Assembly (NCBI GenBank): GCA_021156365.1
Contig: JAJNDK010000012.1
Coordinates: forward strand, 1-64,000
Length of the DNA stretch: 64,000 bases
DNA from: Bacteroidota bacterium
Lineage (GTDB): Bacteria > Bacteroidota > Bacteroidia > B-17B0 > Aurantibacillaceae
Direction: 5' to 3'
Positions 43,279 to 51,795 of the stretch are shown piece by piece. Positions within the stretch are counted from its first letter, which is position 1. Each line of letters begins with the position of its first letter. The position numbers and the translations under genes were made by a program. The notes beneath the pieces are model-generated. The model did not search any database, was not told the DNA's origin, and saw only the letters and a list, made by a program, of their open reading frames with translations.

Positions 43279-44925
43279 TTATTTCCCGGCAGGGCTCTTG
43301 AAGAAGTCTTTAGCTTTCTGGTTGTTTGGATCCAGTTCTTTTATCATATTGAAATATTCTTTTGCTTTCGCATTGTCTTTTTTCACTAAGTAATAGTATC
43401 CGAGGTACTCACTGGCCTCTATCACGTTTGCTTTATAAGAAGCTGTAGAACGCTCTTCCGGTTTTACCAGTTCTAATCCTTTTTCGTAGTATGGTTTCGC
43501 AAGCCATTTATCGTTTTTCGGGTCCTGCTGCACATTGGCTTTTGCTCTCCAGAAATAACCGATTGCATAATTAGGGCTCGCTTGTGTTAATTTGGAAAAG
43601 GCAGTATCTGCTTTCACGAAATCTTTCGGGCCATAGAAATAAGCGCGTCCTAAATCATATTGATCCTGTCCGGTAAGGCCTTTGGTGCATTTTGATTTGT
43701 TATCGTATGCAGCGATGGCCTTGTCATAACGTTTCAGCTTCACCCAGATCTTTCCGATATCTCCCCACAATTCGCAGTTTGCAACCGGATCCAGGTTGAT
43801 GGCTTTTTCCAGCTCGATCACACCCAATGAATCCTGGGCTGTTTTGGAAAGCAACAAACCTTTGTATTTATAATCATCCGGAATGTATTTGAAATTTTTC
43901 CCTTCTGTATTATTGAAAAATTTGATGATCGCATCTGCACCTTTTTTGTAAGCCTCTTTATCTGTTTTATCGGTCAGCTCGTAATAGGAATAACCCAATA
44001 TACGATACATGTATGGAGCCGAAGGATTGTTCGGTTCTTTTTGAAGGAGCTGATCAATTTCGGTTACTGCATTCTGGTATTGTTTTGCCTGGAACAATGC
44101 ATATATGTAACGAACACGTGCTTTCGGACTATCGTTCAGTTCGAGGTATTTTTTATATGCTTCGATCGCTTCCGTAAAACGCGCTGCTTTCATGTATATT
44201 TCGCCTTTTTCGCGGTAAGCAGGTGCAAATGTAGCGTCGACAGCTTCTGCATCTTTGTAATACTTCAATGCTTCGGTATAATTCCTTCCGCGTTCGTATA
44301 GTTTTCCTTTACGCAGGATTGCCTTCACTGATTTTTTGTCCAGCTCAAATGCCTTGTCGTATTGTTTGATAGGAGCGCCACCTTCAGTTGGATTTTGCTC
44401 TAACAATGCATCGCCCATCAGGATATATACTTCCGGGTTTTTGCTTTCCAGCTTGGTAGCTTCCGTAAGCAGCTTGATCGCTTCCGGCAGGTTTTTATAC
44501 ATTGGCGCTTTGGTGTAAGCCTCCGCAATTTTCATATAAGTAAGCGCTTTGTGGGCTTTGTTCGTTTTGTCGTCGGCCAGGGTCTTTGCCTTGAAAATAT
44601 TGGTATTGGCTTCGGATTCTTTCCCGTTGAACAGGTATACTTTACCAATACCAACAAAGTTAGGTGGGTACATGGCATTTACTTCGGTGCCTTTCTGAAA
44701 CATGATGAGGGCCGAATCAGGATTGTCGTTCTGGAAAAAATTCTCACCGTAATAGTAATAATAATCGCCTCTTGCGGGCTCCTTTGCAATCAGGGCTTTA
44801 AAGTCCGCATCGGCGGCTTCATAACGTTCGTTATCCGTTTTTTTGATCGCGTCCTGCAGTGTTTGTGCGCCAATGCCGAAGTTTATCCCAACAATAGCCA
44901 CACTTGCCAATACAAACTTATTCAT
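43279..44925 (-). CDS. Periplasmic TPR protein
   Basis: 548 residues. Signal peptide of about 20 residues (MNKFVLASVAIVGINFGIGAQ), then around ten tetratricopeptide repeats to the C-terminus (e.g. ALKYYKDAEAVDATFAPAYREKG as one repeat, split here; AIAAYDNKSKCTK; AKEYFNMIKELDPNNQKAK). Protein-protein scaffold. The partner is unknown. It has a clean promoter and a strong terminator, so it is a single gene. Confidence 0.9.
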   Translation of the reverse strand: MNKFVLASVAIVGINFGIGAQTLQDAIKKTDNERYEAADADFKALIAKEPARGDYYYYYGENFFQNDNPDSALIMFQKGTEVNAMYPPNFVGIGKVYLFNGKESEANTNIFKAKTLADDKTNKAHKALTYMKIAEAYTKAPMYKNLPEAIKLLTEATKLESKNPEVYILMGDALLEQNPTEGGAPIKQYDKAFELDKKSVKAILRKGKLYERGRNYTEALKYYKDAEAVDATFAPAYREKGEIYMKAARFTEAIEAYKKYLELNDSPKARVRYIYALFQAKQYQNAVTEIDQLLQKEPNNPSAPYMYRILGYSYYELTDKTDKEAYKKGADAIIKFFNNTEGKNFKYIPDDYKYKGLLLSKTAQDSLGVIELEKAINLDPVANCELWGDIGKIWVKLKRYDKAIAAYDNKSKCTKGLTGQDQYDLGRAYFYGPKDFVKADTAFSKLTQASPNYAIGYFWRAKANVQQDPKNDKWLAKPYYEKGLELVKPEERSTASYKANVIEASEYLGYYYLVKKDNAKAKEYFNMIKELDPNNQKAKDFFKSPAGK

Positions 44926-44950
44926 AATATGAGTTTAGATTTAAAGTTTA

Positions 44951-44980
44951 CAAAAATAGCATTTACCAAAGTCGTACCAA
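44951..44980 (-). promoter_or_regulatory. Promoter of the periplasmic TPR gene
   Basis: Minus strand TTG (44980-44978), 19 bases, TATTTTTG (44958-44951), with ATG 25 bases on at 44925. Confidence 0.6.
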
Positions 44981-45070
44981 ATTTATTTTGCTTTGATAAC
45001 CGTCGGTTTAAGGTTTTATAACATGTTTAGCGCATCGGTACGATCGGTATAACCAAAAGCGGGCCGTTTT

Positions 45071-45100
45071 ATTGTACAATTCAACTATTCATTGTACAAT
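45071..45100. promoter_or_regulatory. Two tandem ATTGTACAAT palindromes
   Basis: The perfect 10-bp palindrome ATTGTACAAT occurs at 45071-45080 and 45091-45100, each followed by TC(A/G)AC. The centres are exactly 20 bp apart, two helical turns. They lie between the divergent TPR gene (start 44925) and the Ycf48-like gene (ATG 45189), 58 bases before a TATATTTG box (45158-45165). Likely operator pair for an unknown regulator. Confidence 0.6.
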
Positions 45101-45157
45101 TCGACTTTAATACCATAATTTAAACGCCCGGGCAAGGAGTTTTCGGACTTTCTGTTT

Positions 45158-45165
45158 TATATTTG
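45158..45165 (+). promoter_or_regulatory. Likely -7 element of the Ycf48-like gene
   Basis: TATATTTG, a TAnnTTTG match, 23 bases before the ATG at 45189. No TTG is placed at the expected upstream distance, as in an activator-dependent promoter. Confidence 0.45.
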
Positions 45166-45188
45166 ATGTAATCAATCAATTTTTACTC

Positions 45189-46442
45189 ATGAAAACGATC
45201 TTACTCCCTTTTATTCTTTTATTTTCGATCCAGGTAAAAGCCCAGTACTGGGTTCAAATGAACTCCGGAACCACGACTAATCTGCGCGATGTTTTTTTTG
45301 TTTCGTCAGGTACCGGTTATGTGGTGGGCGAGGATAGCACTGTTCTTAAAACAGTTGACTATGGCCTTACCTGGAACCCGATGCCCAATGTAAATGCTCC
45401 CAATCCCGGCAACCTGAACGCGATCTGGATGACTAATGCGAACACTGGATTTGTCGCACCTGAATTCCTGGCAGACATTCCGCATACGGTAAACGGCGGG
45501 CTTAACTGGACTCCTACAGGTGCTATGATCGGCAATCCATGTAATCCTGACGGGCTCTTTTTCGATGGGCCCAATGAAGGATACATCTATGGGCATGGTT
45601 GTTTTGGCGGTGCCTATATCGCGCATTACAACGGCAGCACCTGGGATTATTCAAATATGCTGGATTATACCTCCACGGTGTCGAATCCGTATGTTGGTAT
45701 CCGGGGTATGGCCAAAGATCCTGTAGGCAATGTGCTGGTGGCAGTGGGCGACCACGGTAAAATATTCCGGTCTACGAATGAGTTTGTAAGCTGGGATACC
45801 ATTCCGTATCCTGATACTACCAACTTTTCGGCGGTAGACCATAGCCATAGTAACACGTTTTATGCTTCCAGCACGGCGATCATTAACAGTATCTATGTTT
45901 CGACCGATGGTGGCAATTCCTTCGCTTACGACACTACCTATGCCCCTACATTCTATTACAGTGGGTTTTACGACATCGACATGGCAGATGAGCATTTTGG
46001 TGTTGCCGGTGGTTTTAGCCTTACAACAGGTCGTGGGTTTATCCAGTGGCGCCGTATGAATATGGGCTGGATGAACTATGAACCGGTTGATCATATCATT
46101 CGTGCAGTGTATGTGATCGATTCTTTACGGGCCTTTGCAGTAGGTGACAGTGGGGCTATTTATGCCTACTCGCCTATACCTGTTGGTTTAAATGAGATGT
46201 CGGCAAAACAGCATTTAAAAGCTTTTCCTTCTCCACTTACAGCCGGTGAACAGCTTACTATTGACCTGCCGGCAGGCGAATCCTGGAGTATAGAGGTGTT
46301 TGATGTACAGGGACGTAAAACAGGTGGTTTCAGCCGTGGTAGTGGCAAACAGCAAATAGCTTTGCCTGACCAGTCGGGAATTTACCTTGTAAAAGCTACG
46401 TACAAGGATAAACTACTGGTTTCCAAAGTACTGGTGGAGTAA
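45189..46442 (+). CDS. Ycf48/BNR-repeat secreted protein with T9SS sorting domain
   Basis: 417 residues. Signal peptide MKTILLPFILLFSIQVKAQ. Repeats of the BNR/Ycf48 sialidase-like propeller type: TGYVVGEDSTVLKTVDYGLTW, in parts VLKTVDYGLTW, DIPHTVNGGLNW, IYVSTDGGNSF and FAVGDSGAIYAY. C-terminal type IX sorting domain (LKAFPSPLTAGEQLTIDLP to SKVLVE). The catalytic residues of sialidases cannot be identified, so it is likely a non-enzymatic beta-propeller. Two palindromes precede it. Confidence 0.88.
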   Translation: MKTILLPFILLFSIQVKAQYWVQMNSGTTTNLRDVFFVSSGTGYVVGEDSTVLKTVDYGLTWNPMPNVNAPNPGNLNAIWMTNANTGFVAPEFLADIPHTVNGGLNWTPTGAMIGNPCNPDGLFFDGPNEGYIYGHGCFGGAYIAHYNGSTWDYSNMLDYTSTVSNPYVGIRGMAKDPVGNVLVAVGDHGKIFRSTNEFVSWDTIPYPDTTNFSAVDHSHSNTFYASSTAIINSIYVSTDGGNSFAYDTTYAPTFYYSGFYDIDMADEHFGVAGGFSLTTGRGFIQWRRMNMGWMNYEPVDHIIRAVYVIDSLRAFAVGDSGAIYAYSPIPVGLNEMSAKQHLKAFPSPLTAGEQLTIDLPAGESWSIEVFDVQGRKTGGFSRGSGKQQIALPDQSGIYLVKATYKDKLLVSKVLVE

Positions 46443-46539
46443 GACTTCTGTGTTTTTAAGGGATTTTGTCTTAAACCGGATTGGGTAGAAGCTGGTAATT
46501 CCCCTGTTTTCTCTTCTTTTCCCACATTTAGCTGCAAAA

Positions 46540-46573
46540 TTGTAAATAATAAGGCCGTATTGGGTTACTTTTG
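46540..46573 (+). promoter_or_regulatory. Promoter of the sigma/anti-sigma-protease operon
   Basis: TTG (46540-46542), 23 bases, TACTTTTG (46566-46573), 33 bases before the sigma ATG at 46607. The housekeeping-type match suggests basal expression; autoregulation by the ECF sigma cannot be excluded. Confidence 0.6.
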
Positions 46574-46606
46574 CAATGAAACAGTATTAAAAGCACAGAT
46601 CAGGGT

Positions 46607-47182
46607 ATGGCTGCCAAAAGGCAAATCACCGATAAGGAGTTTATAGAAGGATTGAAGAACAGTGATGAAGTACTGCTTTCAGCCCTTTATAAAAAGTATT
46701 TTTCCGTGGTGTTGAAATATGTGCTGAATAATAACGGTACAGAGCAGGAAGCGCAGGACATTTACCAGGAAACGATCATCGTTCTTTACAATAATGCACG
46801 AAAACCGGGTTTTGAGCTCAGCTGTGCTATACAAACGTATATCTATTCGGTAGCACGCCGTTTGTGGCTAAAGCAGCTGAATAAGCACAGTCACGTATTC
46901 AAGCTGACAGATAGCTCGGATGAAGATGGAACTCTGACAGATGTGAGCACAGAAGCAGAGGAGCATGAGGAGAAAGAAAAGCAGTTGTTGAAAATGACCG
47001 AAAGCCTTGAAGGTTTGGGAGAACCGTGTAAAACACTGATTGAAGATTTTTATATACGGCGTCTGAACATGGAAGCGATCTCGGAGAAATTCGGGTACAC
47101 GAATGCAGACAATGCCAAAAACCAAAAATACAAATGCCTTCAGCGACTGAAGCGTTTGTTTTTTAATGAAGAAGGAAAATGA
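46607..47182 (+). CDS. ECF-type RNA polymerase sigma factor
   Basis: 191 residues. Region 2: EEVLLSALYKKYF-like start (SDEVLLSALYKKYFSVVLKYV), EAQDIYQETIIVLYNNARKP and IQTYIYSVARRLWLK. The linker is acidic (DSSDEDGTLTDVSTEAEEHEE). Region 4: LGEPCKTLIEDFYIRRLNMEAISEKFGY and NAKNQKYKCLQRLKRLF. The last codons overlap the next gene (ATGA at 47179-47182), so the sigma factor and its fused anti-sigma-protease are made from one message. Confidence 0.93.
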   Translation: MAAKRQITDKEFIEGLKNSDEVLLSALYKKYFSVVLKYVLNNNGTEQEAQDIYQETIIVLYNNARKPGFELSCAIQTYIYSVARRLWLKQLNKHSHVFKLTDSSDEDGTLTDVSTEAEEHEEKEKQLLKMTESLEGLGEPCKTLIEDFYIRRLNMEAISEKFGYTNADNAKNQKYKCLQRLKRLFFNEEGK

Positions 47183-48270
47183 GAAATACAGATCTATTTG
47201 ATGATTACCTGATGGGTAATCTGAATGCAGAAGAGAAGAAACAGTTGGAGAACCGTTTGCAGGGAGATGCTGAATTAAAAGCAGAGTTCGGCAGGCACAA
47301 AAAATTCGTTGAGACACTTCAATACAACGTTGCGAAAAATACACTTAAATCAAAACTGAAAGACATTCATACTGCTGAGTTTGGTGCCAATAACATTAAA
47401 CACATCAACAGTCATAAATCCTTTTTCGAGCGTTATATCAAACCTACCGGGTTTGCAGCGAGTGTGGCTGTGATAGCTGTGGTGCTTACGATCACTTCCC
47501 TGAGTATGGGCGGTTACCTGCTCAAGAAGCAAAATTCTGAAGTGGAAGAATTAAGTAAAAGGGTAGAATATGTAGAGAATAAGCAGGATGGATTCATGCA
47601 GGGCGTTAAGGCGGCGATTGTAAAAAACAAGAAAAAGATCCTTGCTCCTGCCAATACCACCGGAAGTGGTTTTGCTATTAACTCCAAAGGCTATTTTGTT
47701 ACCTGCCTGCACATTGTTCGCGGAAGCGATTCTATTTTCATTGGCAACAAATCCTTTGATTATGCCAGTGCAAGGATTGTATATACCGACACCAAACTGG
47801 ATATCGCTATATTAAAACTGGACAGCAGCGCATTGATGAGCCTGAACTGGAATGAACTGCCTTATGCGTTTAAAGCATCGGAAAGCGACCTGGCCGAAAA
47901 AGCATTCACTCTCGGATATCCGTCGCAGGATATTGTGTATGGTGAAGGAACCATTTCTTCTTCCACACGTATGGGAGATACTGCCATGTACCAGATATCT
48001 ATTCCTGTGAATGAAGGAAACAGCGGTGGTCCGCTGATCGATGAACAGGGAAATGTGATAGGTGTAATCAACAGTAAAAAAACCAATGCCGAAGGAACAG
48101 GTTTTGCAGCCAAATCAAGCTACCTGGCAGAGATCCTGAAAGGTATTGAAGACGAAGACCTGAGAAAAGAACTGACATTGAACAAGCGCAACAGCATTAA
48201 AGGCCTGAAACGCAGCGAACAGGTAAAACGTATTACTCCGTTTGTGTTCAATGTATATGTTTACAAATAA
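47179..48270 (+). CDS. Anti-sigma factor fused to an HtrA/DegS-like trypsin-fold protease
   Basis: 363 residues, overlapping the ECF sigma gene by 4 bases. The N-terminus is anti-sigma-like: LFDDYLMGNLNAEEKKQLENRL, read in parts DDYLMGNLNAEEKKQLE and LQGDAELKAEFGRHKKFVE (about 5-48), without the zinc motif. One membrane helix follows at about 92-114. The rest (about 155-325) is an S1C trypsin fold: GSGFAINSKGYFVTCLHIV (His178), TKLDIAILKLD (Asp208) and PVNEGNSGGPLID (Ser282), all three catalytic residues present. No PDZ domain. With N-terminus inside, the protease faces the periplasm. This is an RseA-like part and a DegS-like part in one chain. The function, release of the sigma factor by (self-)cleavage, is inference. 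Confidence 0.88.
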   Translation: MRNTDLFDDYLMGNLNAEEKKQLENRLQGDAELKAEFGRHKKFVETLQYNVAKNTLKSKLKDIHTAEFGANNIKHINSHKSFFERYIKPTGFAASVAVIAVVLTITSLSMGGYLLKKQNSEVEELSKRVEYVENKQDGFMQGVKAAIVKNKKKILAPANTTGSGFAINSKGYFVTCLHIVRGSDSIFIGNKSFDYASARIVYTDTKLDIAILKLDSSALMSLNWNELPYAFKASESDLAEKAFTLGYPSQDIVYGEGTISSSTRMGDTAMYQISIPVNEGNSGGPLIDEQGNVIGVINSKKTNAEGTGFAAKSSYLAEILKGIEDEDLRKELTLNKRNSIKGLKRSEQVKRITPFVFNVYVYK

Positions 48271-48286
48271 TCAGTTGTAAACCACT

Positions 48287-48985
48287 TTGTATTCTTCTGT
48301 TCAGCATATCTTTTTTGATCTCGATAACACACTCTGGGATTTTGAGACCAATTCGCAAACCGTATTAAACGGGCTGATCACAACATACGGCATCGATAAA
48401 AAATGTCAATGCAGCGCTGCTTCTTTCCTGAAAACCTATGTACTGGTAAATGAGGATCTGTGGGTGCGTTACCGCCAACATCTGATCACCAAGGAAGAGC
48501 TTCGCAGCAGTCGTTTCTACAATACCATGCTTTATTTTGGGTACGATGATAAAGAGCTGGGGCTTGTGTTGGAGAAAGAATACATCGATCACTCACCCTA
48601 CCAGAAAACCCTGTTCCCGGGCACACTGGAGATACTTGATTACCTGGGCAAAAAATATAAACTGCATATTATTACCAATGGTTTTGCAGAGATCCAACAC
48701 ATCAAACTAAAAAATTGCGCTATTGACCGGTATTTTTCGGAGATTGTGATCTCGGAAGAAGTAGGTTTCAATAAACCGGACAAACGCATTTTTGATAAAG
48801 CCATCGAACGGGCTGTTACCAAACACGAGCACTCACTAATGATAGGTGACGACTGGCATGCAGATGTGGAGGGCGCTTCGGCTGCAGGGATAAAAAGCAT
48901 TTTCTTTAACCCACGGAAAAAGCCGTTCAATACGAATCAGACTGCAGAGATTTTCTCGTTGGAAGAGCTGATGAAGCTGCTGTAA
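48287..48985 (+). CDS. HAD-superfamily 5'-nucleotidase, YjjG-like
   Basis: 232 residues with a TTG start at 48287 (no ATG fits; the next Met is inside the domain). HAD motifs: FFDLDNTLWDFE (Asp nucleophile and Asp+2), IITNGF (motif II), NKPDKRIF with Lys, and MIGDDWHADVEGASAAGI. YjjG enzymes dephosphorylate pyrimidine nucleoside monophosphates, including non-canonical ones. It follows the anti-sigma-protease gene by 16 bases, so it may be in the same operon, but a functional link is not apparent. Confidence 0.88.
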   Translation: MYSSVQHIFFDLDNTLWDFETNSQTVLNGLITTYGIDKKCQCSAASFLKTYVLVNEDLWVRYRQHLITKEELRSSRFYNTMLYFGYDDKELGLVLEKEYIDHSPYQKTLFPGTLEILDYLGKKYKLHIITNGFAEIQHIKLKNCAIDRYFSEIVISEEVGFNKPDKRIFDKAIERAVTKHEHSLMIGDDWHADVEGASAAGIKSIFFNPRKKPFNTNQTAEIFSLEELMKLL

Positions 48986-48989
48986 TGCA

Positions 48990-49100
48990 GAACCAGGAAT
49001 CAAGATGGCAAGACGCAGGACTATTTATTACAAACGAATTGACGTTTATTAAAGAAACTTGTTTCGTACATGCGTCCTGATTCCTGGCTCTTGCCTGCTT
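48990..49100. repeat. Inverted, low-complexity intergenic repeat
   Basis: CCAGGAATCA (48993-49002) is repeated inverted as TGATTCCTGG (49078-49087), and GGCAAGA (49007-49013) is mirrored by TCTTGCC (49089-49095). The arms lie between the convergent yjjG-like and coaE genes. The sequences resemble the short CAGGAATCA/GGCAAGA repeats common in Bacteroidota intergenic regions (from memory). May act as terminator or mRNA end stabiliser. Confidence 0.55.
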
Positions 49101-49104
49101 AAAT

Positions 49105-49695
49105 CTATTCCGCAATTTTCTTTTTTACATCCAGCACCTGTTCGATCAGTGACTGCTCTTCATCATTCGTAATAATATAATCGGCGTAAGGGATTTTCTG
49201 ATCGTCGTTCAGCTGGTTTTTGAAGCGTTTCAGCACCTCTTCTTCGCTCAGCTTATCCCGCAGGGCAATGCGCCTGGCACGCAAATGTTCGGGTGACACC
49301 ACCAGTATGTTTGCATCCATATTTTTATAAATGCCTGTTTCAAATAAGAGAGCGGATTCTTTTAAAACAAAGGGAACATTTTTTTGAATGGCATACCATT
49401 TTTCAAAATCCCTGCCTACAGCGGGATGTATAATGCCATTGATCCCATCAAGGATATTTTTGTCGGAAAAAATGCGGGATGCAATGTATGCTTTGTTTAT
49501 TTCTCTTTCGCTGAGATAGGCTTCTGGCCCCAACAGTGCCAGTACTTTTGCCCGTACATCCGGTTCAAAATACATGGCTTTGGCGCGGTCATCCGAAGAA
49601 TAAACAGGAATACCCGTTACTTCGAATACGCGGGCCACAGTTGATTTTCCGCTGCCGATCCCGCCGGTAAGACCTATGGTTTTTATGGAGCTCAT
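49105..49695 (-). CDS. coaE: Dephospho-CoA kinase
   Basis: 196 residues. Last step of coenzyme A synthesis: phosphorylates the 3' OH of dephospho-CoA. P-loop GLTGGIGSGKST (about 8-19) with the typical following Arg and Asp pair in YSSDDRAKAMYF, LLFETGIYKNMDA and RRIALRDKLSEEEVLKRFKNQL, read as LRDKLSEEEVLKRFKNQ. Length normal. The phaJ-like gene starts on the same strand 71 bases from its own start, downstream on the map, so it is probably independent. Confidence 0.96.
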   Translation of the reverse strand: MSSIKTIGLTGGIGSGKSTVARVFEVTGIPVYSSDDRAKAMYFEPDVRAKVLALLGPEAYLSEREINKAYIASRIFSDKNILDGINGIIHPAVGRDFEKWYAIQKNVPFVLKESALLFETGIYKNMDANILVVSPEHLRARRIALRDKLSEEEVLKRFKNQLNDDQKIPYADYIITNDEEQSLIEQVLDVKKKIAE

Positions 49696-49759
49696 TTACG
49701 ATTTATGAATGTACAATTTTTGCAGCTATCAAGATTCTAAAATTCTAAAAATCGTAAAC
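49694..49759. repeat. Short inverted repeat TTTACGATTT/AAATCGTAAA
   Basis: TTTACGATTT near 49694-49703 and AAATCGTAAA near 49749-49759, with ATTCTAAAATTCTAAAA between them, in the gap between coaE and the phaJ-like gene. Low-complexity A+T-rich repeat, likely of the dispersed intergenic kind. Confidence 0.45.
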
Positions 49760-49766
49760 TCTAAAA

Positions 49767-50180
49767 TTACTTAATGGCATTCACATTCATCACAACTGCT
49801 TCACCACTGGTACAAACCAATTGCGTGTTTTTGTCTTTAATAAGTGTTTCTACCACTGCACGGTTCTTGTCTTTGATCACTTCTTTTACAATGAACTCAG
49901 CTGTATAGTCAGTTTCTACGTACATGGGTTTCAGGAAGTTAAGCGTCTGTTTAAGATAAATCGTGCCCTCGCCGGGGAACAGAGTACCAAAAACCTTCGA
50001 AAACAGGGATGCAGAGAGCATTCCGTGCATGATCGGCTTTTTGAACATGGTTTTTGCAGCGTATTCCGCATCGGTGTGCACCGGGTTCTTGTCGCCGGTC
50101 ACTTCTGCAAAGCGGTTCACTTCGTCCTGTGAGAAGCGGAAATCATGACTGTAGGTCTGGTCTTTTTCGATCATTTTCAA
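49767..50180 (-). CDS. phaJ: (R)-specific enoyl-CoA hydratase, PhaJ-like (MaoC family)
   Basis: 137 residues with the hotdog fold of MaoC. The catalytic pair is in VTGDKNPVHTD: Asp30 and His35. It hydrates trans-2-enoyl-CoA to (R)-3-hydroxyacyl-CoA and can divert beta-oxidation intermediates into polyhydroxyalkanoate. It is divergent from phaE and phaC (166-bp gap), which supports this role. Start could be the first or the second ATG (two codons apart). The assignment as PhaJ rests on family and context; other MaoC roles are possible. Confidence 0.8.
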   Translation of the reverse strand: MKMIEKDQTYSHDFRFSQDEVNRFAEVTGDKNPVHTDAEYAAKTMFKKPIMHGMLSASLFSKVFGTLFPGEGTIYLKQTLNFLKPMYVETDYTAEFIVKEVIKDKNRAVVETLIKDKNTQLVCTSGEAVVMNVNAIK

Positions 50181-50345
50181 AGTAATTTTAGTGTATTGCT
50201 AAATCGATTAACAACGATTATTGGTCGACAAAGATGCGAATTATTCGAATTATTTAACAAAAAAGTAACGAAATGTTTTTATTCTTCTGAAAAAATAGTA
50301 GACCTTTGCACTCGCAAATAAGGAACCTAAAATTCTATAATAAAA

Positions 50346-51698
50346 ATGAAAACAAATAATCCTATCATCGACAACATCTTAGATGTTCAATCTCAGACAA
50401 TTAACAATTGGATTGAGTCTACTCAAAAATTCCAGAAAGCTTTCACTGGCGGAAGCATTGCACAGGAAGGTCAGCACATTTACAAAGACTGGATGGACAA
50501 ACAAACCACTCTTTTCAATGGTATGCAGGCAAATCAGGCAGCAGACGCTACTTCTTTCGGTAAACCTGAAGAATTCTTCAAAAACTGGTACACCCAGCAA
50601 ATGGACGGCATCAAAAAAATGACCGATTTCAACCAAAGTATCTACAGCAGCTTTGCTAACTACGGCAAACCGGCTAATGAGTACATCAATCATTTCACAG
50701 GCGCGAACACCGCATGGACAAACATCTATAACAACTGGATGAACACGCTGAATAACTCTTACAGCACATTCATGAAAAACATCCCGAACTCAACCAACCA
50801 GGATGCTTTCAAAAACATGTTTGAGACCAGCCAAATGTACCTGAAACTGCAGGAGTTCTGGCAACCGGCTTTCAAATCATTCCAAAGCGGTGATTTTTCT
50901 GCTGATACTTTCAAAACGTATCTGAAACCAGAGGCTTACAAGCAACTGACGGAGCAAATGTTCGGTAACATGTTCAACACAGCGAACATGAAAGATGTAT
51001 TTGATGCTTCTATCAAAAAGATCCAGGAGTTCTTCAGCACTAACAACAATCTGTCTAAAGAATATGTTGCACAAATGCAGTCGATCGCAAAAAATTTCCC
51101 TGGTCTGATCAGCGGTGATTTTGCAAAGGTATCCGAGTTGTATAACAACGTAAACAATGTATTTGGAAAAACGTTCGAACCATTGATGAAACTGGCTACT
51201 CCGGGCAAAGAAAAAGAAACGATCGAAGCAAACATCGCTTTGCTGGATAAGATCTCCGAATACTCTGTGAAACAAACGGAAATGCAATACCATTTCTATG
51301 TTACTGCTCAAAAAGCAATGGAAGCAGCAGCTCAGAAAGCATTCGCGAAAATGGATCCTTCCAAAACGAATGAGATCCAGGGATTCAATGAATTCTATAA
51401 CGAGTGGATCAAAACAAACGAAGATTTCTATACTACCCTGTTTGCATCTGACGAATTCTCCAAGATCAAAGGCGAAGTAACAAATATCGGTATGGATGTA
51501 AAATCTCATTTCGAAAAACAATTTGAGAATGTGTTCGGTGTATATCCGGTTGCTTTCAGAAGCGAAGTGGATGAACTGACCAAAACGATCCACGATCTTA
51601 AAAAACAGGTAAAAGCCCTTGAAACGCGTTTAGCGGCAATGGGTGCGGCAAATGTAGAGCTGGATGAAGAAGATAAACAAAGCCGCAAAAAGAAATAA
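50346..51698 (+). CDS. phaE: Class III PHA synthase accessory subunit PhaE-like
   Basis: 450 residues, almost fully helical, rich in Asn, Phe, Lys and Gln. Repeated aromatic-rich segments (WMDKQTTLFNGMQA, EEFFKNWYTQQMDGIKKM, YNEWIKTNEDFYTTLF) and the C-terminal coiled part EVDELTKTIHDLKKQVKALE, read as TKTIHDLKKQVKALE, are what PhaE/phasin-like subunits show. It is about 90 residues longer than the PhaE of purple bacteria. It precedes phaC and would stabilise it on the granule surface. Well-codon-biased gene, probably strongly expressed. Confidence 0.85.
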   Translation: MKTNNPIIDNILDVQSQTINNWIESTQKFQKAFTGGSIAQEGQHIYKDWMDKQTTLFNGMQANQAADATSFGKPEEFFKNWYTQQMDGIKKMTDFNQSIYSSFANYGKPANEYINHFTGANTAWTNIYNNWMNTLNNSYSTFMKNIPNSTNQDAFKNMFETSQMYLKLQEFWQPAFKSFQSGDFSADTFKTYLKPEAYKQLTEQMFGNMFNTANMKDVFDASIKKIQEFFSTNNNLSKEYVAQMQSIAKNFPGLISGDFAKVSELYNNVNNVFGKTFEPLMKLATPGKEKETIEANIALLDKISEYSVKQTEMQYHFYVTAQKAMEAAAQKAFAKMDPSKTNEIQGFNEFYNEWIKTNEDFYTTLFASDEFSKIKGEVTNIGMDVKSHFEKQFENVFGVYPVAFRSEVDELTKTIHDLKKQVKALETRLAAMGAANVELDEEDKQSRKKK

Positions 51699-51727
51699 TT
51701 TGCCGGTAATTTTTTGAATTTCTACAG

Positions 51728-51780
51728 AGAGCCGCTCATCATCCTGAGTCAACCAAAGGAAAAGAGCGGCTCTTTTGTTT
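51728..51780 (+). terminator. Terminator-like hairpin between phaE and phaC
   Basis: 10-bp perfect stem AGAGCCGCTC (51728-51737) with GAGCGGCTCT (51764-51773), 26-base loop, then TTTGTTT. Placed in the 97-bp gap before the phaC ATG (51796). It probably makes most transcripts end after phaE, giving more accessory subunit than synthase. Confidence 0.75.
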
Positions 51781-51795
51781 AATACAATAAGAGAA

